Assembly: GCA_903927855.1 (NCBI GenBank)
Contig: CAIYOL010000069.1
Span: 1-8,279 of the forward strand
Length of the DNA: 8,279 nt
Source of the DNA: an uncultured Planctomycetota bacterium
GTDB taxonomy: Bacteria > Planctomycetota > Phycisphaerae > Sedimentisphaerales > Anaerobacaceae
Reading direction: 5' to 3'
Shown piece by piece: positions 1 through 6,853 of the stretch. Position 1 is the first letter of the stretch, and each line of letters starts with the position of its first letter. Below the pieces are notes generated by a model. That model was given only the letters and a program-made list of their open reading frames with translations, was not told the DNA's origin and did no database searches. The translations under genes were made by a program, and so were the position numbers.

Positions 1-38
1 GTCATTCTTAGCGGAATAGAGTGAAGCAAAGAGACAAT

Positions 39-67
39 TTGCAAAAATCGATGGTTTCGTCTATAAT
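39..67 (+). promoter_or_regulatory. Sigma-70-type promoter for thrC
   Basis: A -35 box TTGCAA (39-44) and a perfect -10 box TATAAT (62-67) are separated by exactly 17 bp. Transcription would start near position 74, giving a leader of about 27 nt before the thrC ATG at 101. This is the best promoter in the window and should drive thrC and the glycosyltransferase gene behind it. I see no attenuator, leader peptide or operator in the short leader, so threonine control at this level is not evident. Confidence 0.72.
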
Positions 68-86
68 CACTCCGCAAAGAATCCAA

Positions 87-92
87 AAGGAG
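87..92 (+). promoter_or_regulatory. Shine-Dalgarno site that fixes the thrC start
   Basis: AAGGAG lies 8 nt before the ATG at 101. An in-frame TTG at 95 would sit only 2 nt after the site, too close to be used, so the ATG at 101 is preferred and the protein starts Met-Asn-Ala-Asp. Confidence 0.75.
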
Positions 93-100
93 TTTTGTAT

Positions 101-1450
101 ATGAATGCCGATGTGGCATATCAACAATGTATTAATCCGGATTGCGGAGCCCGCTTTGATTGCGGGTTTGCTGCAGGCGGATTTAAGTGTCCCAAATGTG
201 GCGAGCTTATGGATACACAGTACAACTGGGACAAGGTGAAACTGCCAAAGAAACTCAGCGAGTTCGGCCAACGCTGGGCAAACAGAAACAATCCTTTGGA
301 TTTTTCGGGGGTGTGGCGGTTCCGGGAATTGCTTAACTTCTGTGATGATGAATATAAGGTAACCATCGGCGAAGGGCAGACAGTTTTGCAGCAGAATGAT
401 GCTGTCGCCAAATATGCAGATATGAAGTCCGGTTGCTTGTTTCTGCAATATGAAGGGCTGAATCCATCCGGCTCGTTCAAAGATAATGGTATGACGGCGG
501 CATTCAGTCACGCTAAGATGATTGGGGCCAAGTCGTGCGTGTGCGCATCAACGGGAAATACTTCAGCATCGATGGCTTTGTATGCACACAGTTGCGGTCT
601 GAAATCCACCGTTTTTATCGGCTCCGGCAGGATTGCCTTCGGCAAACTCAGCCAGGCTATGGATTACGGTTCGCAGACGATTCAGATAGCCGGAGATTTC
701 GATGACTGTATGAGGCAGGTTCAGGACGTGAGCACGAAGCTTGGGCTGTATTTGCTCAACTCGCTAAACCCGTTCCGGCTGGAAGGCCAAAAGACGATAA
801 TGTATCGAATCATCGAACAGATGGGCTGGGAGATGCCGGACTGGATAGTGGTACCTGGCGGCAATCTCGGCAATTCGAGCGCCTTCGGCAAAGCCTTTTC
901 TGAATTGAAACAGCTTGGCCTGATTAAGCGAATACCGCGGATGGCGATTATTAACGCTGCCGGCGCGGATACGCTGACCGAACTGGTCAATAACAAAAAA
1001 CTTGTTTGGGATAACGGTAAAGTTAATCAGAAAATAATCGGTGATTATTACGCTGATTTGACGGCCCGTAATTTTTCGCCGCACACCTGTGCCTCGGCGA
1101 TAGAGATTTCGCGCCCGGTCAATCTTAAAAAGTGTCTTCGGGCAATCGATGTCTGTAACGGCGTTGTTCGTGCGGTGACCGACGAGCAAATTGTTGATGC
1201 GAAGGCCGTTATAGGTAAATTCGGGCTGGGTTGTGAGCCGGCTTCGGCAGCGACGATTGCAGGATTAAAGATCTTACGGGCCGAAGGCGAAATCTCGTCC
1301 GACGAGCGAGTTGCCTGCGTGCTGACGGGGCACGCCCTTAAAGACCCCAACGTAACGGTTAATTACCATAAAGAAAAACAGGGCGAGTTCAGCAATCCGC
1401 CCATAGAAGCGCCTAACAATCTTGATGAAATAATTAAACTAATCAGTTAA
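101..1450 (+). CDS. thrC: Threonine synthase, zinc-ribbon type
   Basis: Predicted cytoplasmic PLP enzyme of 449 residues that converts O-phospho-L-homoserine to L-threonine and phosphate, the last step of threonine synthesis. An N-terminal zinc ribbon is visible (Cys10, Cys15, Cys30, Cys33), followed by a WRFREL segment near 72-77 and a GEGQT loop near 90-94. The PLP lysine is Lys127 in [12 protein letters not shown]. The usual next residue pair is Asp-Arg; here it is Asp-Asn. STGNTSAS (150-157) and the glycine-rich phosphate-binding PGGNLGN loop complete the fold-type II signature. Length fits the family. The start is chosen from AAGGAG 8 nt upstream. It has its own promoter and is followed after 33 bp by a membrane glycosyltransferase gene of unrelated function. 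Cysteate synthase or another threonine-synthase-like enzyme is the main alternative. Confidence 0.93.
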   Translation: MNADVAYQQCINPDCGARFDCGFAAGGFKCPKCGELMDTQYNWDKVKLPKKLSEFGQRWANRNNPLDFSGVWRFRELLNFCDDEYKVTIGEGQTVLQQNDAVAKYADMKSGCLFLQYEGLNPSGSFKDNGMTAAFSHAKMIGAKSCVCASTGNTSASMALYAHSCGLKSTVFIGSGRIAFGKLSQAMDYGSQTIQIAGDFDDCMRQVQDVSTKLGLYLLNSLNPFRLEGQKTIMYRIIEQMGWEMPDWIVVPGGNLGNSSAFGKAFSELKQLGLIKRIPRMAIINAAGADTLTELVNNKKLVWDNGKVNQKIIGDYYADLTARNFSPHTCASAIEISRPVNLKKCLRAIDVCNGVVRAVTDEQIVDAKAVIGKFGLGCEPASAATIAGLKILRAEGEISSDERVACVLTGHALKDPNVTVNYHKEKQGEFSNPPIEAPNNLDEIIKLIS

Positions 1451-1467
1451 TTGTTCGGGCGTTCAGC

Positions 1468-1476
1468 AGGAGAAGG
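1468..1476 (+). promoter_or_regulatory. Shine-Dalgarno region of the ArnT-like gene
   Basis: AGGAGAAGG lies 7-11 nt before the ATG at 1484. The same frame is open back to a TTG at 1451, directly after the thrC stop, but that codon has no ribosome site at proper distance. The ATG start also puts a short polar segment ahead of the first membrane helix, as expected. Confidence 0.6.
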
Positions 1477-1483
1477 TTGCGGA

Positions 1484-3136
1484 ATGGAAAATAACAATAG
1501 CAATGCCAAGAGAACAAAGGGGCTTATCGTCTGTGGGGTATTGCTGCTTTCGGTGGTAAGCGCATCTTGGATGTTTTACGAAGAGCCTCTTAGTAATCAC
1601 GAGTGTTTCGTTTCGATTACTGCGCGGGAGATGTTGAAAAGCGGCGACTGGATATGGCCTACCTGCAACGGAGAATCTCGCCTTCAAAAAACGCCGTTAT
1701 CTTATTGGCTTGTGGCGGGCTTGGCCAAAATAACCGGCAGGGTTGACGAGTTCACCACGCGGCTGCCAAGTGTTATTTTCGGGGTGCTTTCAGTTGCAGC
1801 CATTCTGTACTTTGTAAATCAATGGCTGACGTTTCGTATTGCGGTGCTTTCAGGTGGCGTCTGGGCGACATCGATGGGGTATATCTGCTACACCCGCAAT
1901 GCCCGGCCGGAGATGGCCTTGACGTTTTTTGTTTTGCTGTGCTTTCTGAGTTTTTACTCAGCAATTACCGAAAAGAACAGAAACAGACAGGTCGTGTATA
2001 CGCTTGTCTTTTGGGTAAGTTTTGCTCTTGGCAACCTGGCCAAGGGGCCTGCCCCGCTGCCGTATGTCCTGCTTCCTCTGTTTTTTTACATTTCAATATT
2101 CCGGCAGTGGAGGAAACTGTTTAGCTGGGAGTCGGTCGCCGGGGTGATTATTTTCTTGGCCATCTTATTGCCGTGGCCTCTGGCCATCGCTCACAAAGTA
2201 AACTGGGATTTAATAGTATGGAAGCATGAATTTGTCGACCGCTTCTTCGGCAATTATGTCCCGGGTCACAAGCCGGTTTATTTTTATCTGATGGATATGT
2301 TTATATTTGTATTTCCGTGGGTTGCTTTCCTGCCGATGGCATTGGCTACACCTTTCTTCAAAGTCTGGAACAAGAAACGGCCTGTGATGCAATTTTTATG
2401 GCTGTGGTTTGTTGCAGACCTTATTTTTCTTACAATAAACGGGGGTAAACGCCAGCACTACATACTGCCTTTGATGCCGGCAATGGCTATATTGATAGGC
2501 ATTCTGATGGAAGATATGGTTTTTGTGCGGAAGGCATACACTCCGAAATACGCAGGGGGCGTTCTGCGAAATCATATTGCTGCTGTGATTATCGCTGCTA
2601 TTGCCGGTATAATTTATATAGTCAAAACCAATCCTCAACTGCTCAGCGGTGCAATAATAATTGGGACAGCAGGGATAGTCATACTTGCAGTTACGGCCGT
2701 ATTATTCGCGAGAGGAAAGCCTGCCTTTGCGTGCGGGGCGACCTTCGCCGGCATTGTTGTTTTGGTCATGATTGCTTATGTCGTCTTTGTAATTCCACTG
2801 AATTATAATCAGCCATCCAGGGAGTTTACGCAACTTGTGGTGGCAAAAATACCCGCCGTAGAGAAAGAGAAACTGGTGGTATACAAATCCGCCTCCAAAA
2901 GGTTTATTCACTATTTCGGCAGGCCCGTGCCCGAAATAGAAACAAAATCAGAGGTGGATAAGTTGTACAATGAAGGCTGGTGGGTTGTAGCTTTCGGCAT
3001 ACCCCTGGACGAGCTGCTCCAAAATGGGCACTTTGAGATTGTTTATATGGAGGAGGAAGCCGAACGACAAAAAGGAAACGTTGTATATGGGGCGCTGTTG
3101 CACAAATCGGCGAAGCCGGTCGAAGGCAATATGTAA
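1484..3136 (+). CDS. ArnT/PMT-family membrane glycosyltransferase (lipid-linked sugar to periplasmic acceptor)
   Basis: A 550-residue polytopic inner-membrane protein of the family 39/83 (dolichyl-phosphate-mannose mannosyltransferase / ArnT) type. Such enzymes take a sugar from undecaprenyl phosphate and transfer it in the periplasm, in ArnT/FlmK to a lipid A phosphate. Visible: a first helix at about 13-32; a first periplasmic loop with NHECF, AREML, SGDW, a NGE motif and the LQKTPLSYW signature; about a dozen further hydrophobic segments; and a C-terminal soluble domain of about 100 residues. Where ArnT has an Asp-Glu pair in the first loop, this protein has His-Glu, a variant I associate with planctomycete homologues from memory. 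It is co-directional with thrC. The genes able to make its donor (GT2 and deacetylase) lie on the opposite strand just downstream. The exact sugar and acceptor cannot be read from sequence. Confidence 0.85.
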   Translation: MENNNSNAKRTKGLIVCGVLLLSVVSASWMFYEEPLSNHECFVSITAREMLKSGDWIWPTCNGESRLQKTPLSYWLVAGLAKITGRVDEFTTRLPSVIFGVLSVAAILYFVNQWLTFRIAVLSGGVWATSMGYICYTRNARPEMALTFFVLLCFLSFYSAITEKNRNRQVVYTLVFWVSFALGNLAKGPAPLPYVLLPLFFYISIFRQWRKLFSWESVAGVIIFLAILLPWPLAIAHKVNWDLIVWKHEFVDRFFGNYVPGHKPVYFYLMDMFIFVFPWVAFLPMALATPFFKVWNKKRPVMQFLWLWFVADLIFLTINGGKRQHYILPLMPAMAILIGILMEDMVFVRKAYTPKYAGGVLRNHIAAVIIAAIAGIIYIVKTNPQLLSGAIIIGTAGIVILAVTAVLFARGKPAFACGATFAGIVVLVMIAYVVFVIPLNYNQPSREFTQLVVAKIPAVEKEKLVVYKSASKRFIHYFGRPVPEIETKSEVDKLYNEGWWVVAFGIPLDELLQNGHFEIVYMEEEAERQKGNVVYGALLHKSAKPVEGNM

Positions 3137-3142
3137 GCAAGC

Positions 3143-3688
3143 TCAGTTTACCAGCTGCTCGATGAAGGTTTTTTCTGCGGTGGTTACGGGTTGGTTTTTA
3201 AGTTTTTCCGCAAGTCGGACCGTATCTTCAACATTGAAGCCGCGAACTTTCCGCAGCCATACCGAGGTCAGCATCGCGACCCTGTTTTCACCGCTGCCGT
3301 CGTGGAGAAGGACAGGGAGATTGTTCTTCTCTGCCATTATAGCCAGGAACTGGTCCTGAGTTTCTTTGTTGGGGAAATAATTAGCTTTTTCAATAGGCAG
3401 TTCGATATATTTAACACCGTTGTTTCTGACCCAGATTACTTCTTCGTTATACCAGTTTCTGTCACGGTGCTCTGCCTGCGAGCGGAGGTTGATAATGGAG
3501 GCGATATGGTATCTATAGAGCAGGCGGGTATAGTCCATTCCCTGCGGTTGGCCGCTGGTGTAAAGTACGTCCGGCTCTATGATATGAAAATTCTTGATAT
3601 GAAAATGCTTGGCCAGAAAAATTATCGCCGCTATTGCGACTAAAGTAATATACAGTGCAGCCAGCGATTGTTTTTTCTTCTTTCCCAC
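3143..3688 (-). CDS. Membrane-anchored protein-tyrosine/dual-specificity-phosphatase-like protein lacking the catalytic Cys
   Basis: A 181-residue protein with four N-terminal lysines, one membrane segment (about 9-26) and a phosphatase-like domain. The positive-inside rule places the C-terminal domain in the periplasm if the N-terminus is cytoplasmic. Family features are LYTSGQP (42-48), a SIINLR strand (64-69) and the P-loop region at 129-136 (bases 3281-3304). The expected H-C-x5-R signature reads H-D-G-S-G-E-N-R: His129 and Arg136 are kept, but the nucleophilic Cys is Asp130, encoded GAC. Cysteine-based catalysis is therefore not expected. The start is GTG, 2 nt after the GT2 stop and without a clear ribosome site, so translation is probably coupled. 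It could be a pseudophosphatase that binds a phosphorylated ligand, or use other chemistry. Its placement suggests a link to the lipid-linked sugar pathway, which is inference. Confidence 0.8.
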   Translation of the reverse strand: MGKKKKQSLAALYITLVAIAAIIFLAKHFHIKNFHIIEPDVLYTSGQPQGMDYTRLLYRYHIASIINLRSQAEHRDRNWYNEEVIWVRNNGVKYIELPIEKANYFPNKETQDQFLAIMAEKNNLPVLLHDGSGENRVAMLTSVWLRKVRGFNVEDTVRLAEKLKNQPVTTAEKTFIEQLVN

Positions 3689-3690
3689 TT

Positions 3691-4689
3691 TTAATCTATC
3701 GTTAAATTTTCTCTTCGATGGACCTTGCGTACCGAATATATTTTTTTATTTGTTGATTCGAAATAGACCCTGCTTATCATCTCACCTATCAGCCCTGTGG
3801 TGATGAATATTGCGCCAATCAGCAAAAGTATCGCTGCCAAAGCCGTCAACGGTGCATGTGCAACTGTGATCGGCACTTTATAAACGAATTTATCATAGAG
3901 TATATACGCGAACAGCGCCAGGGACAACAGAATCGAATAGACAGCCGGCCGGCCGAAAAAATGCAGCGGCTTGGTGACGTATCCGAGCAGGAACTTGAGG
4001 GTTATTAAATCGAAGACGACCCTGACCGTTCTGGAGATTCCGTAATTGCTGGTCCCGTGAGGCCGGTTGATATGCTTTACCGGTATCTCGATGATTTTGA
4101 TGCCGCTGCCCGACAGCATCGCCGGGATAAATCTGTGCATCTCACCGTAAAGGTTCAATTCCTCGATTACCTCGCGTTTGTATGCCTTGAAAGTGTTGCC
4201 GAAATCGTGAATATTGACGCCGCTTATTTTTGAAGCAATCCAGTTGGCCGTCATACTCGGTAATCTTCTCATTATAAAACCGTGTGCTCTGTTCTTGCGC
4301 CAGCCGCTGACAACGTCGTAGCCGGCGTTAATCTTTTCGATAAAATTCGGTATCTCCTCCGGGAAATTTTCCAGGTCGCCGTCCATCGATATTATTATTT
4401 GCCCCTTTGCGACATCGAAACCGGCGGCAAGAGCAGGTGTCTGGCCGAAATTTCGGCGAAGCTCAACGGCCACGACTTTGCTGTCTTTGCTTGCGATATC
4501 TTTTATCTGTTCGAGTGTATTGTCGGAGCTGCCGTCGTCGACAAGGACCAGCTCATAATACAGGCCGGTTCCGTTCATTGTTTTGGTCAACCGGCTGTAA
4601 AGCTCGTTGACCGCCGGGCCTTCATTGTAAAGCGGCACTATAATTGAGCAATCGATTGTGTTTCTATTAAGCTGGTTAGAGCTGTCCAT
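3691..4689 (-). CDS. Family 2 glycosyltransferase, ArnC/GtrB/FlmF-like (polyprenyl-phosphate sugar transferase)
   Basis: A 332-residue enzyme of the dolichyl-phosphate mannosyltransferase type, expected to move a nucleotide-activated sugar to undecaprenyl phosphate on the cytoplasmic membrane face. The GT-A domain shows CSIIVPLYNE (14-23), VDDGSSDNT (50-58), RRNFGQTPALAAGFD (78-92) and the metal-binding DGD (103-105) followed by LENFPEE. A later NRPHGTSNYG motif is also typical. Two hydrophobic segments near 245-265 and 280-305 give the GtrB/ArnC membrane tail. Length is close to ArnC (about 320). The ATG overlaps the end of the upstream deacetylase gene by 14 nt, which implies coupling and a shared pathway. 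With that neighbour and the ArnT-like gene, a FlmF2-like role on an N-acetylhexosamine is likely. A plain mannose or glucose donor synthase is the alternative. Confidence 0.9.
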   Translation of the reverse strand: MDSSNQLNRNTIDCSIIVPLYNEGPAVNELYSRLTKTMNGTGLYYELVLVDDGSSDNTLEQIKDIASKDSKVVAVELRRNFGQTPALAAGFDVAKGQIIISMDGDLENFPEEIPNFIEKINAGYDVVSGWRKNRAHGFIMRRLPSMTANWIASKISGVNIHDFGNTFKAYKREVIEELNLYGEMHRFIPAMLSGSGIKIIEIPVKHINRPHGTSNYGISRTVRVVFDLITLKFLLGYVTKPLHFFGRPAVYSILLSLALFAYILYDKFVYKVPITVAHAPLTALAAILLLIGAIFITTGLIGEMISRVYFESTNKKIYSVRKVHRRENLTID

Positions 4690-5521
4690 AATGCACTAAT
4701 TTTACCCCTGCATTTCTGAGATACTGTTTTGTTCTTGCACTGCAAAGGGCTTCAAATTCACCCTTTCGCTGATGCAGGCCGGATTTCCTGTTTTCCGGGC
4801 TGTCGTCAAATCCGGGATGAGTCATTATTTCTGCGGTCGCCGCCGAATTGTATAAAGCGACGGCCTTGAAGAAGTTCACATCTATTTTTCCTGTATGTGC
4901 AACGCCGAGAAGACAATCGGTTTTCAGGAAATCTGAGTTTTGAATACGGTTAATCCTGGCCATAATCCGAGCTGTTTTTGCTCTTTTCCTTCCGCCTTCG
5001 CTCGTAAGCGGCCAGGGCATAGCTGAAAGCTGTTTCGGCTCGAAGGTAAAGCGTATGGCGGCAATTTCAAACCGCTTAGCCAAGCCGCACACTATAGGGA
5101 ATATGACAGGGAAGCTGTGGATGTGTTTATGCGAGTCCAGGTGGGTGGGCTTTAAGCCGTTGTCAATTACCCATTGGATTTGTGCGGCCAGCTCCGTTCG
5201 TATGGCATTTCGAATTTTGCGTCTGGCTATGGATAAAATAGACAATTTGGCCGGTGTTAAAGCGAAGTCGCCGTCGGTGTTAAGTAAACAGTTGACGCTC
5301 CCATCCTTCGATAAGGGCTTACCTTGAAACAGGTTAAGATGCACACCAACTCCGAGGCGGGGCATCTGTTTGGCCAATTTAACGGCTGCTTCGGCGGCGG
5401 GCATATTGGCCATAATCGTTGTACTGGTCAGCACGCCGTCGGTATGTGCCTGCGCCACAGCCTGATTTACGCCGCTGCAAAGGCCGAAATCATCTGCGTT
5501 TATTATGATACGCTTATCCAT
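4676..5521 (-). CDS. YdjC/ChbG-family carbohydrate deacetylase (NaxD/HpnK-like)
   Basis: A 281-residue predicted metal-dependent N-deacetylase. Family hallmarks are INADDFG (7-13), AVAQAHTDGVLTSTT (21-35), GVHLNLFQGKPLS (59-71), THLDSHKHIH (126-135) and a late MTHPGF. Asp10/Asp11, His61 and the His127/His131 region match the positions of catalytic and metal ligands in this family. No signal peptide is present, so it should act in the cytoplasm or at the inner membrane face. NaxD of Francisella, in this family, deacetylates undecaprenyl-phosphate-linked GalNAc. ChbG acts on chitobiose, and HpnK is tied to hopanoids. The direct overlap with an ArnC-like transferase gene favours the NaxD-like role, and no hopanoid or chitobiose genes are nearby. 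The ATG lies 37 bp after menA with no obvious Shine-Dalgarno site. Confidence 0.87.
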   Translation of the reverse strand: MDKRIIINADDFGLCSGVNQAVAQAHTDGVLTSTTIMANMPAAEAAVKLAKQMPRLGVGVHLNLFQGKPLSKDGSVNCLLNTDGDFALTPAKLSILSIARRKIRNAIRTELAAQIQWVIDNGLKPTHLDSHKHIHSFPVIFPIVCGLAKRFEIAAIRFTFEPKQLSAMPWPLTSEGGRKRAKTARIMARINRIQNSDFLKTDCLLGVAHTGKIDVNFFKAVALYNSAATAEIMTHPGFDDSPENRKSGLHQRKGEFEALCSARTKQYLRNAGVKLVHYGQL

Positions 5522-5558
5522 TTGCGGTAAGTTTAAACGGGATAGATACTTCGGTCAA

Positions 5559-6494
5559 TCAGATTCTGCTTTGGCCGGAAAGGCCGAAAATGATAAAGCC
5601 GGCGATGAGGGTCAGGGAGCCAAGTGTATGCAAAAACACTGTCAATTGGCTGGCGCGGTATCGGCCGGGTTTGAGTAAATCTTCTTTATTTGCAGTTTTT
5701 ATCGCAACGATAACTATTGGCAACGTAAGCAGATACAGAAATCCTGCAAAAACAAAAGGACGGTAAATCAGCATTGCCAATGTTGCTACAAGATAGCTTG
5801 AGATGAGTGCGATTCGGTAAATCCAGATAGAAGTTGGCACGCCGAAACGAACTACGAGGGTTCTTTTATTAACGGCGGCGTCGGCGGCGACATCAGGAAA
5901 TTCGTTTATCAAAATCACGAGGAAAATCAGTATTCCGACAATAACGGCTGGCGTAAGTGGAATAATATCAATGACTTGCGTTTGCAGGTAATATGAGCCA
6001 TAGACGGGAAGGATGCCGAATAAAAGCGCAATTACGGGTTCGCCGATGGAGCGGTAGCCGAGGCGAATGGGCGGGGCGGTGTAGAAAAAACCGCCGAGCA
6101 GGCCGATAAGGCCGAGGGTCAAAATAAAGATGCTGCGGGTCAGATATACGATAAAAATGCCGATGGCTGAGCCGATTGTAAGTGCAAGCAGGGAAAGTAG
6201 TAATATTGTTTTTGGAGAGAGGATTCCGTCCTGAATAAAGCGGCTGCCGCCGGAGAATGGAGTCGGGTTTCGGTTGAGCCAGTCGTTGCGGGAGGTGTGG
6301 TCGAAATAATCGTTGGCTAAATTGGAGCCGGTGTGTAAGGCCATTGCCGCAAGTAACGCCAGGATAAAGAGATATGGTGAGAAAGTTGCGGTGACGGCGA
6401 AGCCGAGGGCGGAGCCGACGAGGACAGGGGCGGCACTGGCGACCAGAAACTTCGGGCGGGAGGCGAGGAAAAAAATGAACAATTTAGATTTCAT
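5559..6494 (-). CDS. menA: UbiA-family prenyltransferase, probable 1,4-dihydroxy-2-naphthoate polyprenyltransferase
   Basis: A 311-residue integral membrane protein with about eight to nine helices. It is expected to attach a polyprenyl chain to an aromatic acid, in MenA to 1,4-dihydroxy-2-naphthoate for menaquinone. The N-terminal SRPKFLVASAAPVLVGSALG is characteristic of MenA. The first Asp-rich motif is NLANDYFDHTSRND (58-71), with Asp62, Asp65 and Asp71 placed for Mg-diphosphate binding. A GGSR follows at 82-85, FFYTAPPIRLGYRSIGE at 136-152, and the second motif NEFPDVAADAAVNKRTL at 197-213. It is the first gene of the - strand group. The ATG has no clear ribosome site, and a TAAAAT about 10 nt upstream could be a -10 box giving a very short leader. 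Other UbiA enzymes acting on different aromatic acceptors are possible. Confidence 0.86.
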   Translation of the reverse strand: MKSKLFIFFLASRPKFLVASAAPVLVGSALGFAVTATFSPYLFILALLAAMALHTGSNLANDYFDHTSRNDWLNRNPTPFSGGSRFIQDGILSPKTILLLSLLALTIGSAIGIFIVYLTRSIFILTLGLIGLLGGFFYTAPPIRLGYRSIGEPVIALLFGILPVYGSYYLQTQVIDIIPLTPAVIVGILIFLVILINEFPDVAADAAVNKRTLVVRFGVPTSIWIYRIALISSYLVATLAMLIYRPFVFAGFLYLLTLPIVIVAIKTANKEDLLKPGRYRASQLTVFLHTLGSLTLIAGFIIFGLSGQSRI

Positions 6495-6579
6495 AAGTTG
6501 AGTATTTTACAAGGATTAGAAAAAAAAGAAAGAGGGTACAGGGGGTAGGGTTTAGGGTATGGTTGAAATTCGCTGAGGT

Positions 6580-6606
6580 CTGCGCAGTGCTCCGAGCGGA
6601 GTTTTT
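6580..6606. repeat. GC-rich nested palindromes in the menA leader region
   Basis: The palindrome CTGCGCAG (6580-6587) is followed by CTCC-GAGC-GGAG (6590-6601) and five T residues (6602-6606). A second TGCGCA (6606-6611) can pair with the first around this hairpin. Read on the + strand it resembles a weak intrinsic terminator, but no + strand gene ends here. On the - strand it lies upstream of menA. Confidence 0.45.
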
Positions 6607-6624
6607 GCGCATAAGTGTATGCGC
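6607..6624. repeat. Perfect 7-bp hairpin GCGCATA-AGTG-TATGCGC
   Basis: GCGCATA (6607-6613) and TATGCGC (6618-6624) are perfect inverted repeats around a 4-nt loop. It lies about 113 nt upstream of the menA ATG, so it would be in the leader if transcription starts further right. It could be a regulatory hairpin, a protein-binding site, or part of a repeat family. Confidence 0.5.
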
Positions 6625-6662
6625 GGCAGGAGGTTAAGTTAAAAATTCGAAAGTTTGGAAAG

Positions 6663-6691
6663 ATGTTAAAACATGGGTGAAATGTATGCAA
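6663..6691 (-). promoter_or_regulatory. Weak candidate promoter for the menA-to-phosphatase-like operon
   Basis: On the - strand TTGCAT (6691-6686) and TAACAT (6668-6663) are 17 bp apart. The boxes match consensus only partly, and the resulting leader of about 160 nt would include the hairpin at 6607-6624. A TAAAAT closer to menA (6509-6504) is an alternative -10 box without a good -35 box. Confidence 0.2.
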
Positions 6692-6763
6692 AATGAGGAA
6701 AAAGCATTCAAAAGCGTTTAAACTAGTGTTGAAACTGTACCGGAAAGTTTGAAGAAATTGGAC

Positions 6764-6791
6764 AATTTTTTAGCCACGGATGAACACAGAG
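6764..6791 (+). repeat. Dispersed 'TAGCCACGGATGAACACAGA' repeat, copy 1
   Basis: AA plus six T residues and then AGCCACGGATGAACACAGAG. I recognise this as a short sequence recurring in intergenic DNA of many environmental bacterial genomes. Its function is not known to me. A second variant begins 50 bp to the right with the same A/T-rich lead and AGCCAC core. Confidence 0.5.
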
Positions 6792-6813
6792 TTACACTGT
6801 TTTTTTGACGCGG

Positions 6814-6850
6814 AATTTTTTTAGCCACTAAGACACCAAGGCACGAAGGA
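6814..6850 (+). repeat. Dispersed 'TAGCCACTAAGACACCAAGG' repeat, copy 2
   Basis: AA plus seven T residues, then AGCCACTAAGACACCAAGG and CACGAAGGA. It shares the 14-15 nt lead (AA, T-run, AGCCAC) with copy 1 and then diverges into the 'AAGACACCAAGGCACGAAG' form, which also recurs in environmental genomes. It ends directly beside the inverted-repeat element that begins at 6854. Confidence 0.5.
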
Positions 6851-6853
6851 GAA

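Noticed and set aside
95..97. TTG as the start of thrC
   Set aside because: It is only 2 nt from the AAGGAG ribosome site; the ATG at 101 has proper 8-nt spacing.
1451..1483. In-frame extension of the ArnT-like protein to a TTG right after the thrC stop
   Set aside because: No ribosome site at suitable distance, and the extra residues look like translated leader; ATG 1484 has AGGAGAAGG upstream.
3191..3643. Long + strand open frame opposite the phosphatase-like gene
   Set aside because: It is antisense to a gene with clear family motifs and its own product has none.
6590..6606. CTCC-GAGC-GGAG plus TTTTT as an intrinsic terminator
   Set aside because: The stem is only 4 bp and no + strand gene ends upstream; the region to the left is antisense to menA.
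6491..6691. 66-codon open frame on the - strand ahead of menA
   Set aside because: Composition follows hairpins and simple tracts, it overlaps the menA start, and it shows no domain or ribosome site.
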